64,000 nt of DNA from Mayfieldus sp963841445 (GTDB taxonomy: Bacteria > Actinomycetota > Thermoleophilia > Solirubrobacterales > 70-9), in assembly GCA_963841445.1 (NCBI GenBank), contig CAWJCP010000003.1, positions 186,001-250,000 on the forward strand, in the 5' to 3' direction. This document shows positions 53,246 through 62,626 of the stretch, in pieces. The translations under genes and the position numbers were made by a program. The notes beneath the pieces were generated by a model, which made no database searches, was not told the DNA's origin, and was given only the letters and a program-made list of their open reading frames with translations. Within the stretch, counting starts at the first letter, position 1; each line of letters begins with the position of its first letter.

Positions 53246-54106
53246 ATGGAAGGCACGACGATCAATCCGGTCGAGTTCCGCGACGCGCAGCGCAACCAGT
53301 GGAACGTCGCCGCAAGCGGTTGGAGCAAGTGGCGGGAGCTGATGGAGGAGGACGTACGCATCATCAGCGAGCGCCTGGTCGAGCTGGCGGACGTCCAGCC
53401 CGGAAGCAGGATTCTCGACGTCGCCTGCGGGCTCGGCGAGCCGACCCGGACCGCGGCCAGGGCGGCGGGGCCCGATGGCTCTGTCGTCGCCAGCGACATC
53501 TCGGCCGAGATGCTCGGCTTCGCACGCGAGCTCGTCAAGGCGGAGGGGCTCGACAACGTCGAGTTCGTCGAGTCCGACGCGTCGTCGCTCGACTTCCCGC
53601 AGGACAGCTTCGACGCCGCCGTGTCGCGCTTCGGGATCATCTTCGAGCCCGACGGCGAGGGGGCCGCGGGGCGCGTGCGGGGCTTCCTCAAGCCCGGCGG
53701 CCGGATGGCGATCGCCTCCTGGGGTTCCCCGGAGCGTGTGCCGATGCTCGCGATCCCGATGCAGACGGCGATGAAGCGGCTCGACCTACCGCCGCCCCCG
53801 CCCGGCACGCCTGGCCCTCTATCGCGGCCGACGCATGAAGCGATCGCGAGTCTGCTGGAAGGAGGCGGCTTCTCCGACGTCGAGGTCGAGGAGCAGGAGG
53901 TCGTCATGGAGTGGGAGTCGGCCGAGCAGTTCACGACCTTCGTCAAGGAGATCGCGCCGCCGATCAGCGCCCTTCTCGCGCCTCACCCCGAGGACGTCCA
54001 GGAGGCGACGTGGTCAGCGATCACCGAGGCGACTCGGGCCGTGGCCGACAAGGATGGGGCGGTGAAGATGTCCAATCTGGCCCTGATGGCGGCCGGGAAG
54101 GCCTGA
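53246..54106 (+). CDS. Class I SAM-dependent methyltransferase
   Basis: 286 residues from the ATG at 53246, with GGGGG upstream; a longer frame upstream is not coding. The SAM motif is ILDVACGLGEPTRTAARAAG, with DISAEMLGFARELV and SFDAAVSRFGIIFEPDGEGA. This resembles UbiE/COQ5-type methyltransferases. Substrate unknown. It is inserted between folB and folP on the opposite strand. Confidence 0.88.
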   Translation: MEGTTINPVEFRDAQRNQWNVAASGWSKWRELMEEDVRIISERLVELADVQPGSRILDVACGLGEPTRTAARAAGPDGSVVASDISAEMLGFARELVKAEGLDNVEFVESDASSLDFPQDSFDAAVSRFGIIFEPDGEGAAGRVRGFLKPGGRMAIASWGSPERVPMLAIPMQTAMKRLDLPPPPPGTPGPLSRPTHEAIASLLEGGGFSDVEVEEQEVVMEWESAEQFTTFVKEIAPPISALLAPHPEDVQEATWSAITEATRAVADKDGAVKMSNLALMAAGKA

Positions 54107-54107
54107 G

Positions 54108-54926
54108 CTACCCGGCAGCGAGGATCGCCGCGGCGACCAGCATCCCCTCGCGCACCTCGCGCACGTCGTGGACACGCAGCATCGAGGCGCCGTTTGCGAA
54201 CGCGATCGCGCAGCTCGCGACGGTGCCGCCGAGCCGCTGATCGACTCCGGCCTCGGCGATCCTGCCGATGAAGCTCTTGCGCGAAGTCCCGACGACGAGC
54301 GGGCGCCCGAGCTCGGTCAGCTCGCCGAGGCGCCGCAACAGCTCCAGGTTGTGCTCGACCGTCTTGCCGAACCCGATTCCGGGGTCGAGCCAGACCTTCT
54401 CCTCCGCGACCCCCTGGCCGCACGCGAACCCCAATCGCTCGGCGAGGAACGCCTTGACGTCGTCGACGACGTCGTCGTAAGTGGGGTTCTCCTGCATCGT
54501 GCGCGGGCTCCCCTGCATGTGCATCAGGACAAGCTCGGCGCCGCGCTCGGCGACCAGCGAGGCGATCTCGGGGGCGGCGCGCAGGGCGGTGACGTCGTTG
54601 ACCATCGTCGCCCCGGCGTCCAGCGCCGCCTCGGCAACGGCAAGCTTCGAGGTGTCGATCGAGAGCGGACGCGTGCCGGCAAGGCCCTCGAGCACCGGCA
54701 CCACCCGGGCGACCTCCTGCTCGGCGCCGACAGCGGCGGCGCCTGGACGGGTCGACTCGCCACCGATGTCGAGGACGTCGGCGCCGTCGGCGGCGAGCTC
54801 GCGGCCGTGCTCGATCGCCCTTTCGGGGTCGAGGTAGAGGCCGCCGTCCGAGAACGAGTCGGGGGTGACGTTGACCACGCCCATCAAGTGTGGGCTACGC
54901 GATTTCGGGGACTCCGGCCCGCCCAT
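54108..54926 (-). CDS. folP: Dihydropteroate synthase
   Basis: 272 residues. Motifs: LMGVVNVTPDSFSDGGLYLD, DIGGESTRPGA, LDPGIGFGKTVEHNLELL and VGTSRKSFIGRIA. It joins pABA to the pterin in folate synthesis and is the sulfonamide target. The ATG at 54926 gives a short extra N terminus (GGPESPKSRSPH). Its stop is 2 bp from the convergent methyltransferase stop. Confidence 0.95.
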   Translation of the reverse strand: MGGPESPKSRSPHLMGVVNVTPDSFSDGGLYLDPERAIEHGRELAADGADVLDIGGESTRPGAAAVGAEQEVARVVPVLEGLAGTRPLSIDTSKLAVAEAALDAGATMVNDVTALRAAPEIASLVAERGAELVLMHMQGSPRTMQENPTYDDVVDDVKAFLAERLGFACGQGVAEEKVWLDPGIGFGKTVEHNLELLRRLGELTELGRPLVVGTSRKSFIGRIAEAGVDQRLGGTVASCAIAFANGASMLRVHDVREVREGMLVAAAILAAG

Positions 54927-54989
54927 CGAAGCCTTATACCGCCAGCGGCGCTAAAGCGGTGTCGAGGCAGCGACGACAGAGAGGTTGCG

Positions 54990-56054
54990 ATGCTGAGCTC
55001 GCTCAAGACCCTGTTCGCGACCCAGGATGACCCCTATGCGGGCGCCGACATCGAGCTGACCCGCCGCCTCGGCGGCTGGTTCTGGATGGTCAACTCGCTG
55101 CTCGCGGTCGCGCTCTGGCCGCTCAGCCCGCTCGACCGCGAGCTCGGCAACCTCGGTTGGCTGATCGGCGACGCCCTGGTGATCATGGCGATCGGCATCG
55201 CGCTGGTGCTGCGATCGCCGCGCGTCAAGCTCGGCTTCACTGGGGTGCTGATCTCCTGCTATCTCGGGGCCGCTGGAATCGCCACGATGCAGTGGCTCGC
55301 CGGCGGCGGGACCGCTCCGTACGACGGGCTGCTGCTCAACCTTCTGCTGCTCGTCGCCGCAACCAATCCGGCCCGCCGGATCTTGACCTACGTCGGCTTC
55401 ATCGGGGCGCTGCTCTTCGCGCCGCTCGCCTACGGCGGCTGGGACAGCGCCACGGCGGCGAAGGTGATCGCCGAATTCGTGATCTGGACCCCGCTCGCCT
55501 TCCTGGTCTTCATGATGATGTCCAGCATCCGCGCCCAGCGCCTGACGATGCGCCACGAGGAGGAGCAGGCGCGCGAGGAGGCTCGCATCGACGAGCTGAC
55601 CGGGATCCCCAACCGGCGCGCCTTCGAGGAGGCGACCCTCGACGAGATCTCGCGCTCGGACCGCATGGGGACGCCCCTTTGCATGGCGATGGGCGACATC
55701 GAGCACTTCAAGCAGATCAACGATCGCTTCGGCCACCTCGAGGGCGACCGCGCCTTGCGCTGCGTCGCGAAGGCGATCGATGCCGAGCTGCGCTCCCCCG
55801 ACGGCGTCTTTCGCTGGGGCGGCGACGAGTTCTCGCTGCTGCTGCCGGGAACCGCGCAGGTGGACGCCGACGTGCTGATCGGGCGGCTGCAGACAACCGT
55901 CGCCGAGAGCTGCCTGCGCCCCGACGACGAGCCGATCTGGATTCACTTCGCCGCCGCCGAGCACGCTGCGGGCATGACCCCGGAGGAGCTCTGCGAGGCC
56001 GCCGATCTGGCGCTGATGACCGTGCGCGCCGGCAGCCAGCGGACGCGCGTGTAG
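54990..56054 (+). CDS. Membrane diguanylate cyclase (GGDEF)
   Basis: 354 residues from the ATG at 54990. Five or six membrane segments (residues 25-180), then a GGDEF domain beginning RIDELTGIPNRRAFEEATLD with the active-site GGDEF (in FRWGGDEFSLLLPG). Should produce c-di-GMP. No sensory domain beyond the membrane part. It lies between ftsH and folP on the opposite strand and is divergent from folP by 63 bp. Confidence 0.92.
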   Translation: MLSSLKTLFATQDDPYAGADIELTRRLGGWFWMVNSLLAVALWPLSPLDRELGNLGWLIGDALVIMAIGIALVLRSPRVKLGFTGVLISCYLGAAGIATMQWLAGGGTAPYDGLLLNLLLLVAATNPARRILTYVGFIGALLFAPLAYGGWDSATAAKVIAEFVIWTPLAFLVFMMMSSIRAQRLTMRHEEEQAREEARIDELTGIPNRRAFEEATLDEISRSDRMGTPLCMAMGDIEHFKQINDRFGHLEGDRALRCVAKAIDAELRSPDGVFRWGGDEFSLLLPGTAQVDADVLIGRLQTTVAESCLRPDDEPIWIHFAAAEHAAGMTPEELCEAADLALMTVRAGSQRTRV

Positions 56055-56068
56055 CGCGCCGCCGGCCG

Positions 56069-56419
56069 CTACCGCTTGCGAATCAGCTTTCCGGCCGGAT
56101 TGAGCTCGACGAAATGATGCGCCTTGCCCTCGCGGTAGCGGCGGCACTGGTTGCGGGGCACCTCGTCAACCGGCTGACGCGGGTCGTGGGCGATGTCGAC
56201 GACCCAGTCTTGAAGCGGCGGCGGAAGTATGTTGCCGATGCAGGGCCCCCGGGCGAGATTGAGGCTCCCGTAGCGGCGCGCGACGTCATAGAGCAGCTTG
56301 GCGGTCTTCACGGCCTTCCTCTTCTCCGCCGCGCTGGGGGGGCCCTTGTCGCTGCCCTTGTTGCTGCCATCGCTGCTGCCCCCGCCGCATCCGGCGACGA
56401 GCAAAGCGGCCACCACCAA
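56069..56419 (-). CDS. Small lipoprotein of unknown function, start uncertain
   Basis: As drawn, 116 residues from the TTG at 56419, with a lipobox VAGC. The lipoprotein signal would look complete only with the codons upstream (RHPSLLIGLVVAALLVAGC), and no ATG/GTG/TTG precedes them before the ftsH stop. A CTG at 56476 with AGGAG just upstream would give 135 residues. The mature part is basic and has two Cys (CIGNILPPPLQDWVVDI; RNQCRRYREG). Function unknown. Confidence 0.75.
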   Translation of the reverse strand: MVVAALLVAGCGGGSSDGSNKGSDKGPPSAAEKRKAVKTAKLLYDVARRYGSLNLARGPCIGNILPPPLQDWVVDIAHDPRQPVDEVPRNQCRRYREGKAHHFVELNPAGKLIRKR

Positions 56420-56484
56420 CCCGATCAGCAGAGAGGGGTGACGAGCGACCCGCGACTGTCCTCGAACGATTACCAGGGCTCCTA

Positions 56485-58440
<1,956 letters not shown>

Positions 58441-58518
58441 CGGCTCTATATACGTGCGTACGGGCCAGCCGGCTCAGGACGGATTTCCGGCCTCAAAACG
58501 GGGATTCAGCGTACCAGG

Positions 58519-58560
58519 GCGATACTCCTGCCCGGCCCCGCCTGGCCGTATCGCCAGGCG
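58519..58560 (-). promoter_or_regulatory. Mutually exclusive hairpins between hpt and ftsH
   Basis: One hairpin pairs CGCCTGGC and GCCAGGCG (58539-58560, 6-base loop). The other pairs GGCGATAC (58519-58526) with GTATCGCC (58548-58555). They share bases and cannot coexist. No T-run follows, so a plain terminator is doubtful; it may be an attenuator-like element in the ftsH leader. Confidence 0.45.
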
Positions 58561-58588
58561 TGCAGCCGGTGCGGCCCGGGCGGCCGCG

Positions 58589-59131
58589 CTAGGCCTCGCC
58601 GGGGCCGTCGTCGAGCACGGCGACGAAATCGAGGTTGCGGTACTGCTGGGCGTGATCGAGCCCGTAGCCGATCGCGAAGCGGTTCGGGATCTCGAAGCCG
58701 ACGTAGCGGGTCGGCAGATCGACCCGGCGGCGCTCCGGCTTGGTGAGCAGCGCGCAGACCTCAAGCGAGCGCGGCGAGCGCGCCCGGAGGTTCTTGATCA
58801 GGTAGTGCAGGGTCAGCCCCGAGTCGATGATGTCCTCGACGATCAATACATCGCGGCCCTCGATCGACGCGTCGAGGTCCTTGAGGATTCGCACCACCCC
58901 CGAGGAGTCGGTCTCTGAGCCGTAGCTGGAGACGGCCATGAAGTCGACCTCGCACGGCACGGTCAGCTCGCGCATCAGGTCGGCGATGAAGATCACCGCC
59001 CCCTTCAGCACCCCGACCATGACCAGGTCGCGTCCCTCGTAGTCGCGGCTGATCTCGGCGCCGAGCTCCTTCACCCGCCGAGTCAGCCCCGCATTGTCGA
59101 CCAGCACCTCGCCGATGCCGTTCTCGCCCAT
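58589..59131 (-). CDS. hpt: Hypoxanthine phosphoribosyltransferase
   Basis: 180 residues from the ATG at 59131; a TTG at 59155 would add eight residues. Motifs: SRDYEGRDLVMVGVLKGAVI, FMAVSSYGSETDSSG, the PRPP loop VLIVEDIIDSGLTLHYLIKN, and GYGLDHAQQYRNLDFVAVL. It salvages hypoxanthine and guanine. It lies between tilS and ftsH, the Bacillus order. Confidence 0.95.
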   Translation of the reverse strand: MGENGIGEVLVDNAGLTRRVKELGAEISRDYEGRDLVMVGVLKGAVIFIADLMRELTVPCEVDFMAVSSYGSETDSSGVVRILKDLDASIEGRDVLIVEDIIDSGLTLHYLIKNLRARSPRSLEVCALLTKPERRRVDLPTRYVGFEIPNRFAIGYGLDHAQQYRNLDFVAVLDDGPGEA

Positions 59132-59155
59132 CGCGGGCAGTGTAGGGGCGGGCAA

Positions 59156-60511
59156 TCACTCTGCGAGGCTGGCCGTCAGGATGGCGGCCTGGGCGGAATC
59201 CGCGGTCAGCTTGAACTCCTCCGAGACCGCGACCCCGGCCACCCAGGCGATCCGCTCGTCCTCGGTTACGACGACCGGCAGGGTTTGCCGAAGCGAGCGC
59301 GGCACGTGGCGGTCGGTGAACAGGTCCTGCAGCGACTTGCTGCCAGCGAGGCCCAGCGGTCGCATCCGATCGCCCGGCCCCCAGCTGCGCACCTGAAGCG
59401 AGGGCCCGAGCTGCTCGGCGTCAAGCGTCGCCACGTCAGGGCCGCGGGGCTGCCCAGGCTCCGCCAGCTCGGCGCGCACGCCCCAGCTCCCGAACCGGCA
59501 GCTTCCCGGTACCGCCAGCTTGACCGGATCGGGGACGTCGCCGGGCCCGGCGACGAAGCGAACCAGGCCGGCCTCGCAAACCGCGCTGAGGCCGCCGCCC
59601 AGATCCACCGCGCCGCCCTGCGACAAGTTGACCAGGCGCCAGATCTCCGCCGCACGCTGCGGGCCCAGCGCGACGTCGCGGCCGGCAACCTTGCCGGCGA
59701 GGGTCCGCAGGGCGAGCCGGCGGACGGCTGGATGCAGGTCGGATAGCTGCTCGACCCGCAGCACCGGCGCGGCGACGCTCGCGCCAGCCTCCTCGAGGAC
59801 CCCCGCCGCGAGGGCCTCCAGGGCTTCGGCCTCCTCGGCCAGCTCGGACCAGGTCGAGGCGACGTTCTGCTCCGCGGAGGGATTGAGCTCGTGCAGGACC
59901 GGCAGGACGTCGCGCCGGATCCGAACCCGACCGAAGCCGCGGTCCTCGTTGGAGGGATCGTCGTGGAAGGGCAGCCCCGCCTCGATCGCGAGGCGGCGCG
60001 CGTCGGCGCGGCCGATCGCCAGCAGCGGTCGCACGACGAAGCCGCGCCGCGGCGCCAGCCCCAGCATCGCCCGCCGCCCCGGCGAGGATGCGAGCCGGTA
60101 GAGCACCGTCTCGACGAGGTCGCTGCGGGTGTGGCCGGTCGCGACCCAGTCGCCGCGCAGCTCGGCGCGCTTGTCCTCTGCCGCCGCGTAGCGATAGTCG
60201 CGCGCCTCGGCCTGCAGGTTCCCCTCCCCAGCTGCGGTCCTGGCGCCGAAGCGCTTGTCGACCACGGCCTCGATCCCGAGCCGCTCGCAGAGCGCGACCA
60301 TCTCGGCTTGGTCGCGATCCGAATCAGCGCGGAAGCCGTAGTTGACGTGCAGGCCGCTGACCGCCTCCGGCCCCAGCATCCCGACAAGCCCGGCCGCGAG
60401 GCAGGCCGAGTCGGGACCGCCGGAGAGCAAGGCGATGCCGCGGCTGCCGGGCTCGATCAGCCCGCTCTCGCGCACTACCTCGCCCAGCTCTTCGCTCACC
60501 CGATCGGGCAT
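59156..60511 (-). CDS. tilS: tRNA(Ile)-lysidine synthase
   Basis: 451 residues. The PP-loop is ALLSGGPDSACLAAGLVGML (SGGxDS), followed by GHTRSDLVETVLYRLASSPG and LAPRRGFVVRPLLAIGRADA. The C-terminal domain (about 300-450) is the TilS-specific tRNA-binding part (SLQDLFTDRHVPRSLRQTLP). It modifies the CAU anticodon of tRNA-Ile2. It ends 24 bp before the hpt ATG. Confidence 0.95.
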   Translation of the reverse strand: MPDRVSEELGEVVRESGLIEPGSRGIALLSGGPDSACLAAGLVGMLGPEAVSGLHVNYGFRADSDRDQAEMVALCERLGIEAVVDKRFGARTAAGEGNLQAEARDYRYAAAEDKRAELRGDWVATGHTRSDLVETVLYRLASSPGRRAMLGLAPRRGFVVRPLLAIGRADARRLAIEAGLPFHDDPSNEDRGFGRVRIRRDVLPVLHELNPSAEQNVASTWSELAEEAEALEALAAGVLEEAGASVAAPVLRVEQLSDLHPAVRRLALRTLAGKVAGRDVALGPQRAAEIWRLVNLSQGGAVDLGGGLSAVCEAGLVRFVAGPGDVPDPVKLAVPGSCRFGSWGVRAELAEPGQPRGPDVATLDAEQLGPSLQVRSWGPGDRMRPLGLAGSKSLQDLFTDRHVPRSLRQTLPVVVTEDERIAWVAGVAVSEEFKLTADSAQAAILTASLAE

Positions 60512-60539
60512 GCCCAGAGATTAGGTACAGCCGGCGAGG

Positions 60540-61727
60540 CTAGGAGGCGGAGCGCACGATGAACAGCGGCGTCGCGGTCGGGAAGCCCTTCAGCTCCACT
60601 TCCCCGATCGGCTCGAACTCGAGGTAGCGGCTCTCGGCAATCGCATCGACGACCCGATCGGTGACCAGCACCTCGCCGCCGAGCGCCCGGTTGACGATCC
60701 GGTGCACGAGGTTGACCTCGCCGCCGAAGTAGTCGCCGTCGCGGTAAACCGCGTATCCGTAGTGGATCCCGACCCGCGGCTGCGGGCGCTCCTGGAAGAG
60801 GCCGAGGAAGCCGACCGACCACTCGGTCAGCGAGCCCGGGTCTGGCGAGACGATCATCACCTCGTCGCCGATCGTCTTCACGATCGTCGCTTCGGCCGGC
60901 AGCGTCGCCTCGACCGTCTCGATGAAGCGCTCGATCACGTCAAGCGCCTCCTCGTCGCCCTCCTCCTCGGTGTAGCGGGTGAATCCGGTCAGGTCGATGA
61001 AGCAGAGCGTCACCAGCACCCGCCCGATGAAGGTGTCGCGGCCCATCTCGGACTCCATGTGGCCGACCACGTCCTGCTCGATGAAGTAGCGCAGGTAGCG
61101 GCCGTGCATGTACTCGAACAGCGGCGTCGCCAGCGGCAGCAGGTCGGCGGCGAGGTCCTGCATCTCCTCGGCCATCTCCAGCTCCGGCACGCCGTCGCGA
61201 ATCAGCGGCTCGTGAACGTAGTGGTGAAAGAGCCGCACCTCGGCGTCGGCGACGCGGCGCAGCGACTGCGCGTAGACGCGCACCATCTGCAGGAAGGCGA
61301 CCAGCGGCAGCCCCGCCTCGAGAATGCTCGCGCAGTAGCGCATCGCGTCGAGGTCGGCGAAGGTCAGCGTGTCCTCGCGGCCGGCCGGGGTGCCGAGCAG
61401 CGTCTGCAGCCGCTCGATCAGCTCCGACTCCAGCCCCGTCTGGCGGGCGGCCTCCTCGATCGTGACGTCGCCTTGGCGCTCCGGGAAGAGCTCCTCGGCG
61501 AGCCCGAAGGCGAGCTTTCCCTCCCGCCCGGCCCGCCGCAGCTCCTGCAGCGAATGGCCGCGCTCGCGCATCCGCGCCACGACCCGCGCCTGGGCGGCGG
61601 CGACGGGGGTCCAGCGGCCGCGCTTGACCGGGACCACCTTCTCCTCGGCCCAGCGCTTCAGCGTGCTCGCCGAGACCCCGGAGCGGCGCGCCGCCTCACT
61701 CAGGGATATGTACTCGTCCGGTGGCAT
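60540..61727 (-). CDS. Class III adenylate/guanylate cyclase with a MerR-type N-terminal domain
   Basis: 395 residues from the ATG at 61727. Residues 4-70 are a MerR-like helix-turn-helix (YISLSEAARRSGVSASTLKR; WTPVAAAQARVVARMRERGH). A helical middle domain (residues 85-215) follows. The cyclase domain begins VTLCFIDLTGFTRYTEEEGD (first metal Asp), has IVKTIGDEVMIVSPDPGSLT (second Asp) and EVNLVHRIVNRALGGEVLVT (Asn/Arg of the transition-state site). All catalytic residues seem present. It may link DNA binding or promoter state to cAMP/cGMP. It is separated from the gene upstream by a candidate RNA with its own terminator. Confidence 0.9.
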   Translation of the reverse strand: MPPDEYISLSEAARRSGVSASTLKRWAEEKVVPVKRGRWTPVAAAQARVVARMRERGHSLQELRRAGREGKLAFGLAEELFPERQGDVTIEEAARQTGLESELIERLQTLLGTPAGREDTLTFADLDAMRYCASILEAGLPLVAFLQMVRVYAQSLRRVADAEVRLFHHYVHEPLIRDGVPELEMAEEMQDLAADLLPLATPLFEYMHGRYLRYFIEQDVVGHMESEMGRDTFIGRVLVTLCFIDLTGFTRYTEEEGDEEALDVIERFIETVEATLPAEATIVKTIGDEVMIVSPDPGSLTEWSVGFLGLFQERPQPRVGIHYGYAVYRDGDYFGGEVNLVHRIVNRALGGEVLVTDRVVDAIAESRYLEFEPIGEVELKGFPTATPLFIVRSAS

Positions 61728-61771
61728 GGCCTCGACGAGTCGCAGGTTATTCGGGAGCAGACCGGAGGCGA

Positions 61772-61932
61772 ACGAAAAGCGACGGGGTCACGCGGCCCCG
61801 TCGCTTGCGGGCATTCGGCCCGCTACATCGGCCTGGCGGCACCTGCTGGCGCCTTGCGGGCCCTGTCCCCCTCGCCTCAGTCGCCGGGAGGCTCGGCGGT
61901 GGCCCACTGTCGGCCTATTGCCTCTGTTGCTC
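61772..61932 (-). ncRNA. Candidate structured small RNA or cyclase leader
   Basis: Between a promoter-like -10 and a strong terminator the minus strand folds into four hairpins in a row. GCCTC/GAGGC pairs at 61874-61892, GGCACC/GGCGCC (one G-U pair in RNA) at 61838-61853, GCGGGC/GCCCGC at 61807-61823, and the terminator stem at 61777-61806. The two last stems touch each other. No open frame of sense is present. It matches no RNA family that I can recall, including 6S, SRP, RNase P, tmRNA and common riboswitches. It could be an independent sRNA or an attenuated leader of the cyclase gene, whose ATG is 45 bp after the terminator. Confidence 0.55.
61777..61806 (-). terminator. Strong intrinsic terminator before the adenylate cyclase gene
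   Basis: Arms AAGCGACGGGG and CCCCGTCGCTT form a perfect 11-bp stem with an 8-base loop. On the minus strand the stem ends in TTTTCGTT. It is the only clear intrinsic terminator in this gene-dense part of the window. Confidence 0.8.
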
Positions 61933-61938
61933 AGCCGG

Positions 61939-61966
61939 AGCATACGACCGGCCCCCCTGATGTCAA
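61939..61966 (-). promoter_or_regulatory. Sigma-70-type promoter of the candidate RNA
   Basis: TTGACA (61966-61961), 16 bp, TATGCT (61944-61939) on the minus strand. The -35 is perfect; the -10 matches 4 of 6 and the spacing is one base short. It points at the four-hairpin region and the cyclase gene. Confidence 0.6.
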
Positions 61967-61968
61967 GT

Positions 61969-62005
61969 GGCACAAGCCGGGGCTTAACGAAGTCCCGGTC
62001 GTGCC
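61969..62005 (-). terminator. Hairpin after the SCP2-like gene
   Basis: GGCAC/GTGCC and CCGGG/CCCGG stems, nested, three bases after the stop at 62008. No T-run follows, so it is at best a weak terminator. It separates the SCP2-like gene from the promoter at 61939-61966. Confidence 0.45.
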
Positions 62006-62007
62006 CC

Positions 62008-62463
62008 TCAGTCGAGCAGCAGGTGGGGGTAGTGGCGCTCGAGCACCGCGCGGTAGGTGGCGCTCGTCAGACGGCTCGCCGAGAGCAGCTTCAGCGCCGC
62101 GCGGGCGTCGCAGAAGCAGCGGATCCGCTTCCGCGCGATCCCGATCGCGAGGCTCTCGCGGCCCTGCAGATAGCGGTTCGCGACCCCGGAGCTCATCTCG
62201 AGGGTCACCGCCGGCTCCTGCTCGGCCTCGCCCGAGAACGACCAGCGAACCCCCTCCCCGTCCTCGGCGCCACCCACGTCGAGAACCGTGTCGAGATCGG
62301 TGAACACGTATCGAAACGAGACCCGCCCGGACCCGAGGAGCCCGGCCAGCTCCGGGTCGGCCTCGATTCGCTCCAGCAGCGCGGTGAGAACCTCGTGCAG
62401 CTCGGTCCGGGAGGCGAAGCTCGCCTCCTCGACCCGATCCGCCCGCGCCACCCCGACAGCCAT
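62008..62463 (-). CDS. SCP2 sterol-binding domain-like protein
   Basis: 151 residues from the ATG at 62463. The pattern SRTELHEVLTALLERIEADP, then VSFRYVFTDLDTVLDVGGAE and PAVTLEMSSGVANRYLQGRE fits the SCP2-like fold with an atypical first half. A hydrophobic ligand is possible. It follows glnA on the same strand but 159 bp apart. Function unknown. Confidence 0.75.
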   Translation of the reverse strand: MAVGVARADRVEEASFASRTELHEVLTALLERIEADPELAGLLGSGRVSFRYVFTDLDTVLDVGGAEDGEGVRWSFSGEAEQEPAVTLEMSSGVANRYLQGRESLAIGIARKRIRCFCDARAALKLLSASRLTSATYRAVLERHYPHLLLD

Positions 62464-62622
62464 CCTGGCCGCAGTCTATGCGCAATTTGCGGCTTCGGCC
62501 CAGAGGGCGCGAGAACCGAGCAGTTCGTGGGAAACAGGCCTAGCGGCGACGCAAGCGCACTGAAGGGTGCGTGCGCACGCCGCTAGACCGATGACCCCGA
62601 AATGCGACCGTTCGCAGCGTCC
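62464..62622. other. glnA to SCP2-like spacer
   Basis: 159 bp. It contains the repeat copy at 62602-62626 and otherwise nothing I recognise. No promoter for the SCP2-like gene is clear. Confidence 0.4.
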
Positions 62623-62626
62623 TCAG
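62602..62626. repeat. Short repeat at the glnA stop, copy 2
   Basis: 25 bases covering the glnA stop codon, matching 46450-46474 in 22 positions. Differences are a GC/CG swap and one T/C change, which break the hairpin seen at greA. Confidence 0.6.

Noticed and set aside
52180..53946. Reading the folK frame upstream to 53946
   Set aside because: The extension is the antisense of the methyltransferase and another frame of folB; no domain is seen.
58539..58560. Intrinsic terminator of hpt
   Set aside because: Good stem but no T-run on the minus strand, and it competes with another stem; listed as possible attenuator only.
61967..62010. SAM-IV riboswitch-like stretch AAGCCCCGGCTT
   Set aside because: Only the simple hairpin is shared; the SAM-binding core is missing.
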